Positions 47,940-59,189 of a stretch of 64,000 nt of DNA are shown piece after piece (position 1 is the stretch's first letter; each line of letters opens with the position of its first letter). The DNA comes from Membranipora membranacea. Its lineage: Eukaryota > Bryozoa > Gymnolaemata > Cheilostomatida > Membraniporidae. A program made the translations under genes and the position numbers. The notes below the pieces were generated by a model that saw only the letters and a list, made by a program, of their open reading frames with translations, ran no database searches and was not told where the DNA came from. Location of the stretch: NCBI GenBank assembly GCA_914767715.1, contig OU612069.1, forward strand, positions 18,473,387 through 18,537,386. Reading direction: 5' to 3'.

Positions 47940-48516
47940 TAGCTATTGCATGTAAGCTGGGGTTCAACACACTCACTTTGTTTGTGGAATTTACCAGCAT
48001 TTAATTGCTTTTGTTATAATCCTTGTAAGAGTTAGATTGAGGGGATTTATTGATGATTAGCCAACTGCCCGTGGTAAAAGTCTAATTAAAATAGTTTCAT
48101 CTCTGCAGGGTAAAAAATCAAAGTGAGGCTGAGTTAGATCTGAGGTATTACAAGCATAGGATAAAAAACTTGGAACTCGCTTGAAAGGCAGGCAGAGCGA
48201 CATAGGAGATCACAGTAATCCCACTGGCTGTAGCGTAAACAAGTCAACTCTCTGACTTGTGTATGAGTTGTACTATACTCAACGTGACGTGCACGAGTGA
48301 CGGGTGCCGTGTTGATAGCAACTTTGTGCTGATGAATTGATGGAAAGCAAACCTCTTTGCACTGGTTTGGCTAAGAGTATAAGCATGATAGTGATGGGGC
48401 GAACATTGTTACACCGAAACAATGAAGAATTGGCACCCTCCCTGGTTGGGCAACAGAGTAAACACATCAATAATGTCAAACACCGAAACTGACAAAATGC
48501 ACTGTGGGATTGATGA

Positions 48517-48600
<84 letters not shown>
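48517..48600. repeat. (GATT)21 microsatellite
   Basis: Twenty-one uninterrupted GATT units. Read on the minus strand they are (AATC)n and lie at the 3' end of LINE-D, where CR1/L2-type elements carry short tandem tails. The Gln-Ser-Ile-Asn repeat protein predicted across it on the minus strand is an artefact. Confidence 0.95.
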
Positions 48601-49977
48601 AGTTTATATGTCACACACATACAATTATTTTGCGAAATTCGGTGTTTGATAAACTGCTGTTCAAATGGAGCAAGGAGAAAAAAAAAGTACACAAAGAAAA
48701 ACTGGCATCTCATCGTGGATTGGGTTTAAACAATATTATTGAGGGATAAAATCATGTTGCGTAAAAAAAACGTCTCTCCCCCAAGAAGACCTATACTTTA
48801 TTGTCGTGTATCTTCCTGATGGAAGCTTTTGTAAAAAGTCATTTATGAAATGGTCATCATCAAGAATGTAGTTCAGTATCAGGTTTTTGGTTCTATTATC
48901 TATAATGCCATCATTATATTTGGAATATTCAGATTATTAGCGTCTTTGAAAAACTTTCTCAGTCGTTTCTTATCTTTAGCATAAATGGAGGTGTACAAAA
49001 CAGGCAGACAGTATGTAAGAATAGAAACAATAGAACTTTTAAATAGCATTGATGAGAGAAGTTCGGTACTAGTGTGACAAAAGGTTATTACAATATGCAT
49101 CCTCTGAGAAGCTTTGGTAACAAGATCATCGACATGAGACTCAAAACGTAATTTATTATCAATTAAAACTCTAAGGTACTTAAAATTATCACATAATTCA
49201 ATTTCTATACCATCTAATTGCAGTGTTGGTCTGTCAGGCTTATCTCTTTTGTACACAAAAGCATTTCTTCAGTTTTGGATGAATTTCAAGAAAGATCTAG
49301 TTGTTTACATAATATTGACACTCTGTTAATCTCAGTGAAATATGCTTGCAGATCATTATTGTCTGAAATACATCCTATTATGCAGGTGTCATCTGCGCAT
49401 TTAAGTATTGTAACGTTACTGCACTCAGAGACTAGCCGATTAGTATAGATGGAAAACAATAGAGGACTGAGGACTGAGCCTTGTGGTGTTCTTGTATATG
49501 TTGCGATAGATTGAGACATGATATTATTGACTATTGTTCTTTGCGTTCTGCAGGTCAAAAAGCTTGCTACCCTGTTTGTTACATGTTAATCAAGATGTTG
49601 CAGCTCTGGTAGTGGATGCCTGATATCTATGGTGTTGAATGCCGATGAAAAGTCTAAGAAGAGGCAGCGTGGATAATATGATGAGTGTTGGTCTATGAAG
49701 TTAGTGACAGTAGTTGTGAGGCAAAATACGGCATCCTGGGTGGAGCGGCGTGCTCTGTAGGCAAACTGGCATTCCATGGTTTTACATAAGCAGCTTGTCA
49801 GTGCTATAGGCCTGAAGTGCTTCAGTTGATCAGGTTTGGTGATTTTAGGTAGAGGTTTGATGGTTGCAGTTTTCCATATTTTAGGTGTTGTTTCTGAATC
49901 TAGAGATTTGTTGAAAAGTCTTGTAATAATGGCGGCTAATTGATCGGCGCTCAGCTTGATCACCTTAGGAATAGGTC
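48517..49977 (-). mobile_element. CR1/L2-like LINE (LINE-D) with tandem tail
   Basis: Minus-strand RT remnant in three pieces: 49963-49586 (WKTATIKPLPK, H-F-R-P-I-A-L, F-L-D-F-S-S-A-F-N-T-I), 49558-49286 (PQGSVLSPLLF and a C-A-D-D-T box in place of the usual Y/F-A-D-D) and 49256-48900 (connection region with FKYLRVLIDNKL). Frameshifts lie between pieces. It is 5'-truncated, its 3' end is the (AATC)n tract, and it sits inside the R2-like tail copy, so it is the younger insertion. Confidence 0.8.
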
Positions 49978-50242
49978 CATGCTATGCTCATCAACATACA
50001 GGGGTGGCTTCATGCTGCTGGGGCGAGCCATGAGGAGGTTTTACTAGAGAACGCCTCAAAACAGCGCTTGACTCATGGTTTCTGTCTGAAGACCTGTGTG
50101 TTGTGCAGTGGTATCTTCTCTATGACGGTTGCGTGAGAACAAAAATATAATAAACCTAAATATAGACATCCACAATGAGTGTGAGAAGAATCCCCCATAC
50201 ATTAAAGGGTAAAGGACAGCCAATTAAGAATAAGCTATGTTT

Positions 50243-50690
50243 GCTAGACTTACATGCCCCAGTTTCCCAGGTTTATCTTTATGAAATCTCGAGTTGGCAT
50301 AAAATTTAATTGAATAGCACTCAAATTTTAGTCGCAAGTATCTCTGCAACAAAGAAACATAATCTTTATTAAATGCAATGAAAATTTGGCAAAATCTTAA
50401 TGGGAAATAATGAGATTTAAATGATACACGATGATGATAGATAAGAAATTAATCTTGCAATCCGCAGTGTGCTAGATTTACGTGTGCCAGTTTCCCAGGT
50501 ATATCTTTATGAAATCTCGAGTTGGCAGAAAACTCAATGGAATAGCACTCAAATCTTGGTACAGAATTTCTCTGCATGGAGAAAAACATAATCTTTATTA
50601 GAATGCGATGAAAATTTAGCAAAATCCTAATCGGGATATAATGATTTATTAATGATACATGAAGATGTTTATTCAATAGTGATCTTACAA
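50243..50690. repeat. Diverged tandem duplication, 228-bp period
   Basis: Copy A (from GCTAGACTT at 50243) and copy B (from GCTAGATTT at 50471) align over about 200 bp, sharing CAGTTTCCCAGG, TATCTTTATGAAATCTCGAG, AATAGCACTCAAAT and ATAATCTTTATTA. Not part of any recognised gene. Confidence 0.85.
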
Positions 50691-51304
50691 GAATGTGATA
50701 TTGAGACGTTGACAATTCTTGTTTTTGCATTGCAGATAGTGATATTCAACAACATTTCCTACCTGTCAGCTTGGTCTGAATTACTGCAGGGGAAAGTGTT
50801 GCAATGCTTTGCAACAAAGCTAGATCCATTAGAAAGTTCATATCGCAAAAATAGCATAATACTTATAATAACTTTATACACTATCCTATGAGACTGTTGA
50901 AGGTTATTTGATACATATGTGTGGTTTTTCTGTTCAGACCTACGTGATTGCTTGCCAGAACATACCAATTTTATCTCTTTTTACTTTCTTTTTATCACAA
51001 GTAGGTAATACACATTAAATTCTACAGAATATGAAATGAATCATTCAACCAGTTTTGATAATCTTTCCATATTTGAATAGAGCTCTTCTGCAATTTCTAT
51101 TTAAATTGATAAATTGAGCTCTCCAAGGTATAACCCTGTCAATTATAATTGCGCTTGAATATCTAAGCACTTGGAAAGATTGAAGGTTGCACCACCTCAA
51201 GGCTAAGAATAAACTTAATTGCATGCTGATGATAAGAGATCGAATTTTGAGATATCAACAACATTCTGATGAGAAACTGATAAAGCAATTTTGTCGATCC
51301 CTGT
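50691..51304. other. Intergenic, nothing recognised
   Basis: Short frames on both strands without supporting features. Confidence 0.4.
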
Positions 51305-51530
51305 CAGGCAGGCAGGGTGGGGTAGTGGTTAGCATCTAGACAATTTGAGGGTTCTGGTTCAAATCCCAGTCACTGCACATTCTGCTAAAGCAAGTGAGCT
51401 CTCCAGACAATAGCCTAGCTTACCAACTCCTACCTTGTACAAGGGTACGCTAAATTCAATTTCATGTCTATGCTACTATATGATATGTCACATGTGCTGT
51501 AAAGATAGCGGAACAGCTGCTAATAAAAAG
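51305..51530 (+). mobile_element. tRNA-derived SINE, a second family
   Basis: The head GGGTGGGGTAGTGGTTAGCA has a good A-box, and GGTTCAAATCC about 35 bases on is a perfect B-box. A body of roughly 150 bp follows. The head differs from the family at 3001 and 62180, so it derives from another tRNA. The 3' end is approximate. Confidence 0.6.
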
Positions 51531-54500
51531 TGATTTACATGGACAATTACATCCCTACTTTACACCACTCAAAGCAAAAACAACAACATAGCATTTCTGG
51601 ATTCAATACTCATGCTTGCCCCTTGAAGTCTGTTTAGGTCCTACTCATGGTCTGTCTATACAATACATGAAATCTTCAAGACAGTAATAAATGGTTTTGA
51701 CTTGGCATGTTATTTAAAGTTGAATGGTGATTGTATATGTATCTTAAACCTCATTTCATTTCAGACTAACTCAAATAATATCAAGTTTACTCTTTGTTCA
51801 AACGTTGGTCATACCTTTCAATTTCTACCCTCAATTCAACCACATAAAACCTATATTACTATTCACAACATTGTTTATCATGTGATAAGAACAAATTATT
51901 CAAAATTGTAGAATTGTGAAATCCTCTAACAGGATCTTGAGGTAATATATTTTGTGTTGTGGATAATTTTGTAGTTGAATGTTTGCATGATGGCTCATCA
52001 AATTGTGGTTGTTTGAATAATCACAGGCACCTTAAAAAATATACATTGTAGCAGGTAGGAAGACACAGTAGATTAACTTCCCTTTCTAGTTCACAGATTG
52101 CTTATAAGTAAAAAAGTAGCATGAGGTAACCAAGTCAGGTCAGTCATTACCCCGAAATAAGGCACGTTTTAAATGGATACTCTGTTTTTCCTCTATGAAT
52201 GTTAGTTGCAAAGAAATTGAAAATCATTCAAGATCTTTGACAGGAATTGACAATGAATATGACGGTATGCTCTATTTGATAAGCCTCTTGAAGTAAGCTA
52301 TGAATACTTCAAGCGAAAAACCTTCAAAGGGGGCTTCAGTTCAGATTCACTTTCTCCCATCCCATCCATGTGCTCCATTTTGGTGCCGAATACATCGGAC
52401 AGATTTGTTTACATTGATAAGGAAGAATTTGATGTCATAAGTGGGACACTCATAAACAATGGTCTATCAATCAATAATGACTGATTCACATTTGCAATTT
52501 ATCTCGGTAAATAGTTATTATTTTTGAAATCATTATAGCTACACATTCCTCAACTATATTTGACTCAGCTGATGGATTTTTGAAGGCTAATTTTCTTTTT
52601 TAAAAGAAAATGAGATATGAAAAAGTGTCGGAATACAATCATTTTGAGTTTTAGATATATCATTAGTCATCATCCTTTACGCTATTAAATGTGGCTAAAT
52701 GTAGCCTGTCTTGACAAGACATGCTATGCTCCATGTTATTAACGTGATGTCAAAAGTTTTTAGGATATAAATTTGAGCATAGCAAAATGGTAAAAGTAAG
52801 TCTCATAAAGAAAATTGCGTCCATATTATTACTCCCAAACATGTAAAACCCCTATCGATTTATGCTGGATCTGAATTACAGTCCATCTTTAAATCTGTTT
52901 CTGTTGTTCAGTTAGAGCAATTTTCATGCCAAATGACAAACGGAGCTTCTATAACTCACTTACACTTTTTGTATGCATGATTGCAAATAATATTTTTGCA
53001 AGAAGTGCCAAATGGGAAGCACGGGATATGCTGAGTATTTAGATTTCTTCATGACAAGCGACATTGTATCTCCTGCACACTGATTATCGTTTTATTAAGC
53101 ATATAATATGAGATATTGATGACTTCTGACTGAACTTGGCATTCAGGCTGTATAAGTATTTACAGTCATTAACCGTTAGGCACTAAGCATAGGCAAATAG
53201 AATATTCACAGGGATGGATAATTGAAATGCACTCAACGTGGTTGACACAGGTATTTCTGGATGACAAGCAAAAACGTCTTGTTTACACAGGCGATGAAAA
53301 ATAGTGGCTAATCATTATGAAAAGAGCCATTAATGACATATTAATGCAAAGTTGATGATGTCTGGATGTCATATTAACACTGACAATAAGCTTGTTTTGA
53401 TGTTAATTATCGTGATCTTTCATCTTGGTAACTTGTTTGGAATATGATGGGGCAAAAGCTTGTCACTGGGAACCTACAGTCGTTACTGGTTTATCACATC
53501 TGTCTAGCACCAGCTCCCCATCTCATTGAGAGAGGTGATTCTCAGAATTAAAGGGTGTGAGATATCCACACTAGAGTTTCATTCAGACCCAAATATATCA
53601 ATATTATGGGTTTTCATTCTTATATGCACATAGTGGAGTTCATGTCGCAACCCTAAACTATTAAATAAAGGATTATTTCTATGTAGTTATCTGTCCACCT
53701 ACCTACCATAATATTTCCAACTCCCTCCCAACTCTTATCAATGTATTTATATAACTTGGTGAGTCCTCACTGCACGAGGCCCTATTCTAGATAATGTATG
53801 AATTTTTTAATATTCACGCAGATGTTGTAACATAAATGGAACAAAAATACCAACCCGGCGGGCACATTGTATGCGGCAACATGTTTCAAATGTCGCAATT
53901 GGATTGTTTCTGTGTTGCATGGTACACGTTTAACATTCAATTTCTTATAGATGCATAAATGGTGCATACAAAGCAACACAGTTTTTTCCAATATGGTAAC
54001 TGCGCAGTAACTACAGCTACTTTACTAGAGAGTAATTTGGAAGAATACTGGCATCATAGGTGATAAAATGCTTTGCCATTTGTTTGCTAACACTCTGTGT
54101 GGCTTCAAATTGTGTGCAATTCTATTTTGCACTGTTGTATTCCATTTTCTTAAAATCAAATCTAGTCTCCAAACTGCATGGGAACGATGCGTTTATGACT
54201 GCGTATCTGTTGAATTTGTATACATTACTTGCATTTATCTCTCCTGGTAAGCTGCTAACGTTTGGTAAGCCCTTGTGACAACACAACAGTGCAATATAAT
54301 TATTCAAATAAACCATTATTCAATAACTTTGCAACATTAATACATGTCAGTATTTTGAAATAGGTTAATATATAGCCAGGGTTTAAATTACCTGTATTAA
54401 GCACCACTTAATGTTCTTTGCGAATAAAATTGAACCAGATTGTATTCCAAATCAGTTTCAGGAGATACACTGAGAATAACTCAATGACTTAGCCTACACT

Positions 54501-55423
54501 AGTTGAAGTTCAATGGTCTATTGGGCCTACTACTCAACATCCACAGTGGACTGAATCGCTATGAGTAAAACACCCTCCTAAATGCTAATTGATATTAAAT
54601 CTAGTAAATCGTAATTAAATTGAAATATATACTGAGGTATGATATGTTGCATGGTAACTATATATACAAGCCTCTAGTTAGATGTGTAGCAGAGGCAGTT
54701 TATATATCGTAACAATGTCTACTAAAATGCACCTTTCCAACATATAATAGCGTGACAGATTGCCACATTAGGCAGACGTAGTTAAGCCTCTAGGGTAAAC
54801 ATCTTTCCAACATAGTTTAGATACAGTGGTGCCGGCTGGGAACAAAAGCTACTCTTAATTTAATCCAGGTTATGGAAATGAAATTTGTGACTTTGATGAT
54901 CATTTCACTCAGCCCTCTCAAATAACTCTTAGTTGACCGTACGACCTGTAACGGTAACACATTATTGCTTTGTTGAAAATGTATCAACACAACAGATTAC
55001 AAAGAAAGACATTTATCCATCCAAATATGATTAGCTGAGCCATAAAATTTCTCATTTCTCGCCAGCAGACAGTTAGTACCAATTTCAACACATAATCACG
55101 CAGCTACAAACATCAACAGGAAGCCAAAAGTGCTGAGTCGTCTCCCCTGTTCTGTTCTCAATATTAATCGTTCAGCTTGCGCCATCCAGTAACAGTTTGC
55201 TTTTGTAAAAGTACTCTGAGCCACGATATCAAACAAAATATAATTCCTCAAAACACAGGAATTCTCGTCAAGAAAGCTCGTAAGAAGCTGCATGATACAT
55301 TTTATGGGAACATACCATATGCTATAAAACATTCATTCACAAATTTTGATTAATACATAACCTTGGGACATACTGGATCTACAGTGGTTAATTTGAGCGA
55401 ATAGCCTCAAGGTCTATGTATAG
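51531..55423. other. Long intergenic stretch with one repeat fragment
   Basis: No gene recognised; frames are short. At 53550-53640 a fragment (GAGATATC, CCAAATAT, ATTATGGGTTTTCATT) matches 15990-16080 inside the TTAA-type element, so it is a partial third copy. An AAAGGG-type motif precedes it at 53550. Confidence 0.4.
53545..53645. mobile_element. Fragment of the TTAA-type element, copy 3
   Basis: A segment of about 95 bp aligns with 15990-16085 of copy 1 in the same orientation. Termini were not found. Confidence 0.5.
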
Positions 55424-55639
55424 TGTGAGTGAGTTATAAAAGTAGGAAATGGAATAGCTAGAAAGGAACATGTAAAAGGAGCAGGGATTGCAGGAAAGAC
55501 CGGATATGGGAGGAGAGATGGGAAATTAAGGAGACCGGGGACTTGATGAATGGGAGTAGTGATTGAAAGACATACGAGAAACTTACAGAATAGATCTAGA
55601 GGTAAAAATAAGTATATATAGTTTGTTGACCAGTTTACA
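55424..55639 (+). repeat. 5' LTR
   Basis: 216 bp, TG...CA termini, about 95 percent identical by eye to the 3' LTR. It contains AAGTATATATAG near its 3' end, a possible TATA-type promoter. Confidence 0.92.
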
Positions 55640-55747
55640 TGGTACCACGGGTAAAACAAGTAATAAGTAAGTGACAAGAAGAGTTTTAAAGAAGAAGTGA
55701 GCGAGTTTTTCAGAGAGTAAATGAAGAAGAAATAGAGTTATGAGAAA

Positions 55748-57288
55748 ATGTCAAACAAAATTAGAATCCCCAATCTCAAAGTGGAAGAGAATAACGAGAT
55801 AGAGAGTTGGAACAAGTTCCTCAAAAGGTTCGAAATAGCAGCAATATCGGTGGACTTCAGTGATAAGGTGACTGAAACAGAGGAAGCAAAGAAAGCGAAG
55901 GAAGTGAGCAAAAGAAAAGGAGCCGCAGTACTAAATAACCTGGGTGAAGATGGGATGGATATCTTTGACACTTTTGATATCTGTGTAGTAAAATACAATT
56001 TGATGACATTGTCGAGAACTTTACTAACTACTTCTCTCAGAGGGAAAATAAAACAATCCTAGGTCACAGATTTTTGAACATGAAACAAGGAAAAGGAGAG
56101 TCATTGAGTGAGTTTATTCAGAGAGTTCTTAAACAGTCACACTCATGTCAATTGGCAGGACTGAGAGAAGATCTGGCCATCCATATCATGATCAATGGTA
56201 TGGAAGATAAAAAACTTAAGTCTGAACTACTGCAAATTGCAGACATCAACCTGAGCAAACTTTCCTCAGCATGTGCACAATATGAGTCAGCTGGGCGGAC
56301 AATGGAAGAGTTAAAGGATAAGAGGAGGATAGAGGAGATTGGAGGAGCGAGCGATCATCAGTGTACCTGCGCTCAAAACCACGCCAAAAACGAGCCGCAA
56401 GGGGCAGCAGCGGCCATCAATAATTCAGGATGCCATAACTGTGGAAGTCATGAACATTACCATTACAATTGCCCAACCGTACCTTGCTACAATTGTAATA
56501 AGCAAGGACACATATCCAGAGATTGTGGTGAGCCGAAAAAGGGGGCTTTTCGAGGAGGTAACAGGGGAGCTAAGAGAACATACAGAGGGAGAGGGGGATA
56601 CAGAGGGAGAGGCAGGGGATACACTAGTGAACAGTTCCAAGCAGCAGCCTACCAAGGAGAAAACAACGTAGTACCTCCTCTACAATGGTTAGAAAAACAA
56701 ATAAGGCGAGTGGCGGGAGACCGAAATTGGGCTTTGGCCACATTCCACCCCCCGAAGTTCGCTAACAACATGGAGAATGAGGCTGTCTGTCAGATAAACC
56801 ATCTCATAACTATGACAAACGTGGCAAACAACAACGCCACCCCCGATATACATAACACGATGTACTATCGTGTTAACCACACCATTGTTCTAAAAGAGCA
56901 GCTGTACAGAGATGAAGTACATATGAGTGTGGCAGCTGAGATCTCAGTGAGGAGTAAGATAATGTGGTGGGCGAGAGGGCAGGAACAGCGGAGAGTGGAT
57001 GTAGACAGGGAAATCGCGAGTATAAGGAGGAAAACGGAGAAGAAAATGGAAGACAATGCTAGAGAAGAGAGAAGAACGTGCGAATATGAGATAGAGAAGT
57101 TGAGGGAGAGAGAAAGATCGAATGATCGAAATGAGAACAAGAGAACAGAGGAGGAAAGAGTAGATGCTAGAGAGGTAATAGAGAGAGGAGACGATAGAAG
57201 AGAAGAAGAAAGAGTAGACGCTAGACAAGTAATAGAGGAGAGGAGGGTAACCGGAAACAGGCCAACGGGCCGCAGACAGTGGCCCTAG
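55748..57288 (+). pseudogene. gag-like gene with two zinc knuckles, frameshifted
   Basis: The first frame (55748-56062) starts MSNKIRIPNLKVEE and has a matrix/capsid-like alpha-helical composition (W-N-K-F-L-K-R-F-E). A one-base frame change at about 56000 moves the reading to the frame that continues as 56074-57288; reading that lower frame, it holds F-I-Q-R-V-L capsid-like segments and two CCHC zinc knuckles, CHNCGSHEHYHYNC and CYNCNKQGHISRDC (both CX2CX4HX4C). An Arg-Gly-rich stretch (YRGRGGYRGRGRGY) follows. After this the protein is unlike ordinary gag: about 150 residues end in a long Glu/Arg-rich, probably coiled-coil tail. A stop at 57286 closes it, with no pol behind it. The frameshift may be mutation or programmed slippage; this copy is called broken. 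Confidence 0.85.
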
Positions 57289-57503
57289 GGCGAAAGTGAA
57301 CTGCTCATCAGACATGGTTTGTCGGAGGCCGATTTGACAGGGCTTGTCACATAGAAAAAGAAAAACTAAAGAAAAAAAAAAGAAAAAGAAGTAAAAAAAA
57401 GGAGTTATCCACACCAAAGAAGACAGGGAATGTCAACTCGTTATACTAAAAGAAAATCATAGAAAAACAATAAAAGAAAAGAAAATGAAGAAAGAAAAGG
57501 AGA

Positions 57504-57719
57504 TGTGAGTGAGTTATAAAAGTAGGAAATGGAATAGTCAGAAAGGAACATGCAAAAGGAGCAGGGATTGGAGGAAAAACCGGATATGGGAGGGGAGATG
57601 GGAAATTAAGGAGACTGGGGACTTGATGAATCGGAGTAGTGATTGAAAGACATACGAGAAACTTACAGAATAGATCTAGAGATAAATATAAGTATATATA
57701 GTTTGTTGACCACTTTACA
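57504..57719 (+). repeat. 3' LTR
   Basis: 216 bp, matching the 5' LTR, preceded by a purine tract and followed by the TATAG duplication. Confidence 0.92.
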
Positions 57720-57724
57720 TATAG

Positions 57725-59189
57725 AGTCTCAAATCGAAGTGCTAGCAGGAGGTCTAATTCCTAACTAAATTTGTTCAGTTTATTCAGTAAAACTTCTTCA
57801 AATCTTTTGGCGATTCTAAAATTAGCATTTCAGCAAGAGGGCTAGTTTCTATTTTGTAATTGTTAGGTAATTATAGTTAACCTCCTCCGAATTATTTGGC
57901 GAGTCCTGAAGTGCTTTTCTTTTTCTATTCTACACTGTTGTGTGATACTATTTTAATTATTACCATTGTTACCATATTGATAAATATATATGAACTTTTT
58001 TGTGTGGATAATACTCATTCGTTGAGAAATATTTACAGAGTACCCAAACAAAATTATAAGGAAAAAAACAAAGTCACAAAGATGTTAAGGTATAATTGAT
58101 GAGAAATATAATCTGGAAGATCTCTTAAAATCTTATATAGATGGACTTTTTGATGGCTCAACAAATTAGTTGATTGCGGTTGGGGCAAAGACAAAGACTA
58201 AACATTTGTTACCTCAGAAATAATCAGTGTCTTCTAACAGCCTACGAGTTAAATATGCCTTTTCATCTTTTCCCTGTAAGAAGAGCCACATTCAGAGGAT
58301 ATGTATCACAACTTCTCAAGACCATTTTAGAATATTTCAAAACCAAAAAAATATCTTATAAACTCTGATGCACCCATTGCCAGTGACTCAGTGACTAATC
58401 AGCGAAATCTTACAGCGATGATGATTGATAATTTACAATGCTACAGAATGCAGTGGAATGTGTGACACTAATGAAAACTACTGATGTTCCCAATCTGCCT
58501 GCTCAGATATTGCATTATACTTTCATCATTCATATGCTACAGTAGTTGTCTCCTTTAGTCAAGAGAGAGGATAACTTGTTCAAACTCATAGTGACTTTGG
58601 TTCATCAGAGATAACTCCCAACTGATATCCAGTTTAAAGTCTTGTATTCGTAAACAATAACACCACAGAATTACTGTAGACAATAAACACCGTTATTGTA
58701 ACCTCATTGAATGCCAAAAGTTAAAATGGCATACTGTTTTGAAAGACCTTATCTTATTAAAGTTAGAAACCTTATTTTTATATGAGTATGATCGTATGTT
58801 TGGTATTTGTTACATTTTTCATCTGAAGGGGAAACATCATGGAGCAATTGAAGAATATGACAACTATCTTTTTGATTGAGGCCTACTGAGGCTCTGCTTG
58901 GTATCCCAAAACCATGGTAGGTAGGGGAGGACTTCTCTAACGGTGTTATATGAGTTTCATTATGATCAAATCTGCAGAATATTCCATATAAAGATTTTTT
59001 GAATATCCTTTATTCTCTACATTATCTAACTTAATTTGTGAGATATCAACCCTGTCAAACAAAGATGTCATAATCATGTCCAGGTATTCAATGTTGCGCA
59101 GTTTGCTCGCTCACATTATTTTGTCGTTAGCGTGTTGTATAATATGTAATTATTTCACTATCTTACTACTTCAACAACATAGCAAGAGA
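57725..59189. other. Intergenic, nothing recognised
   Basis: No exon, repeat or RNA gene was supported between the LTR element and LINE-F. Confidence 0.4.

Larger units (their letters stand above)
47940..50130 (+). mobile_element. 3'UTR copy of the R2-like element, split by a LINE
   Basis: 47940-48516 matches the reverse complement of 4100-3540, and 49981-50130 matches that of 3495-3360, in collinear order (for example CAGGGGTGGCTTCATGCTGC in the second part). It is therefore the non-coding tail of the same R2-like family, interrupted by LINE-D. No coding part of the element is present here. Confidence 0.8.
55419..57724 (+). mobile_element. Gag-only LTR retrotransposon (non-autonomous)
   Basis: Two 216-bp LTRs (55424-55639 and 57504-57719) begin TGTGAGTGAG and end TTTACA, and differ at about 11 positions. 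The element is flanked by the same 5-bp duplication, TATAG (55419-55423 and 57720-57724). Directly after the left LTR, TGGTACCACGGG is placed and starts like a tRNA primer-binding site. A purine-rich tract (GAAAGAAAAGGAGA) abuts the right LTR. The 1864-bp interior encodes a gag-like protein only; no protease, reverse transcriptase, RNase H or integrase is present, so it would need enzymes from another element. This is the structure called TR-GAG in plants. Superfamily (Ty3/gypsy-like) is likely from the CCHC gag but unproven. Confidence 0.9.

Noticed and set aside
48279-48713. Minus-strand frame with a repeated Gln-Ser-Ile-Asn
   Set aside because: Created by the (GATT)21 microsatellite.
56944-57417. 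Leu/Ser/Phe-rich frames antisense to gag
   Set aside because: They are shadows of the purine-rich Glu/Arg coding strand of the gag tail.
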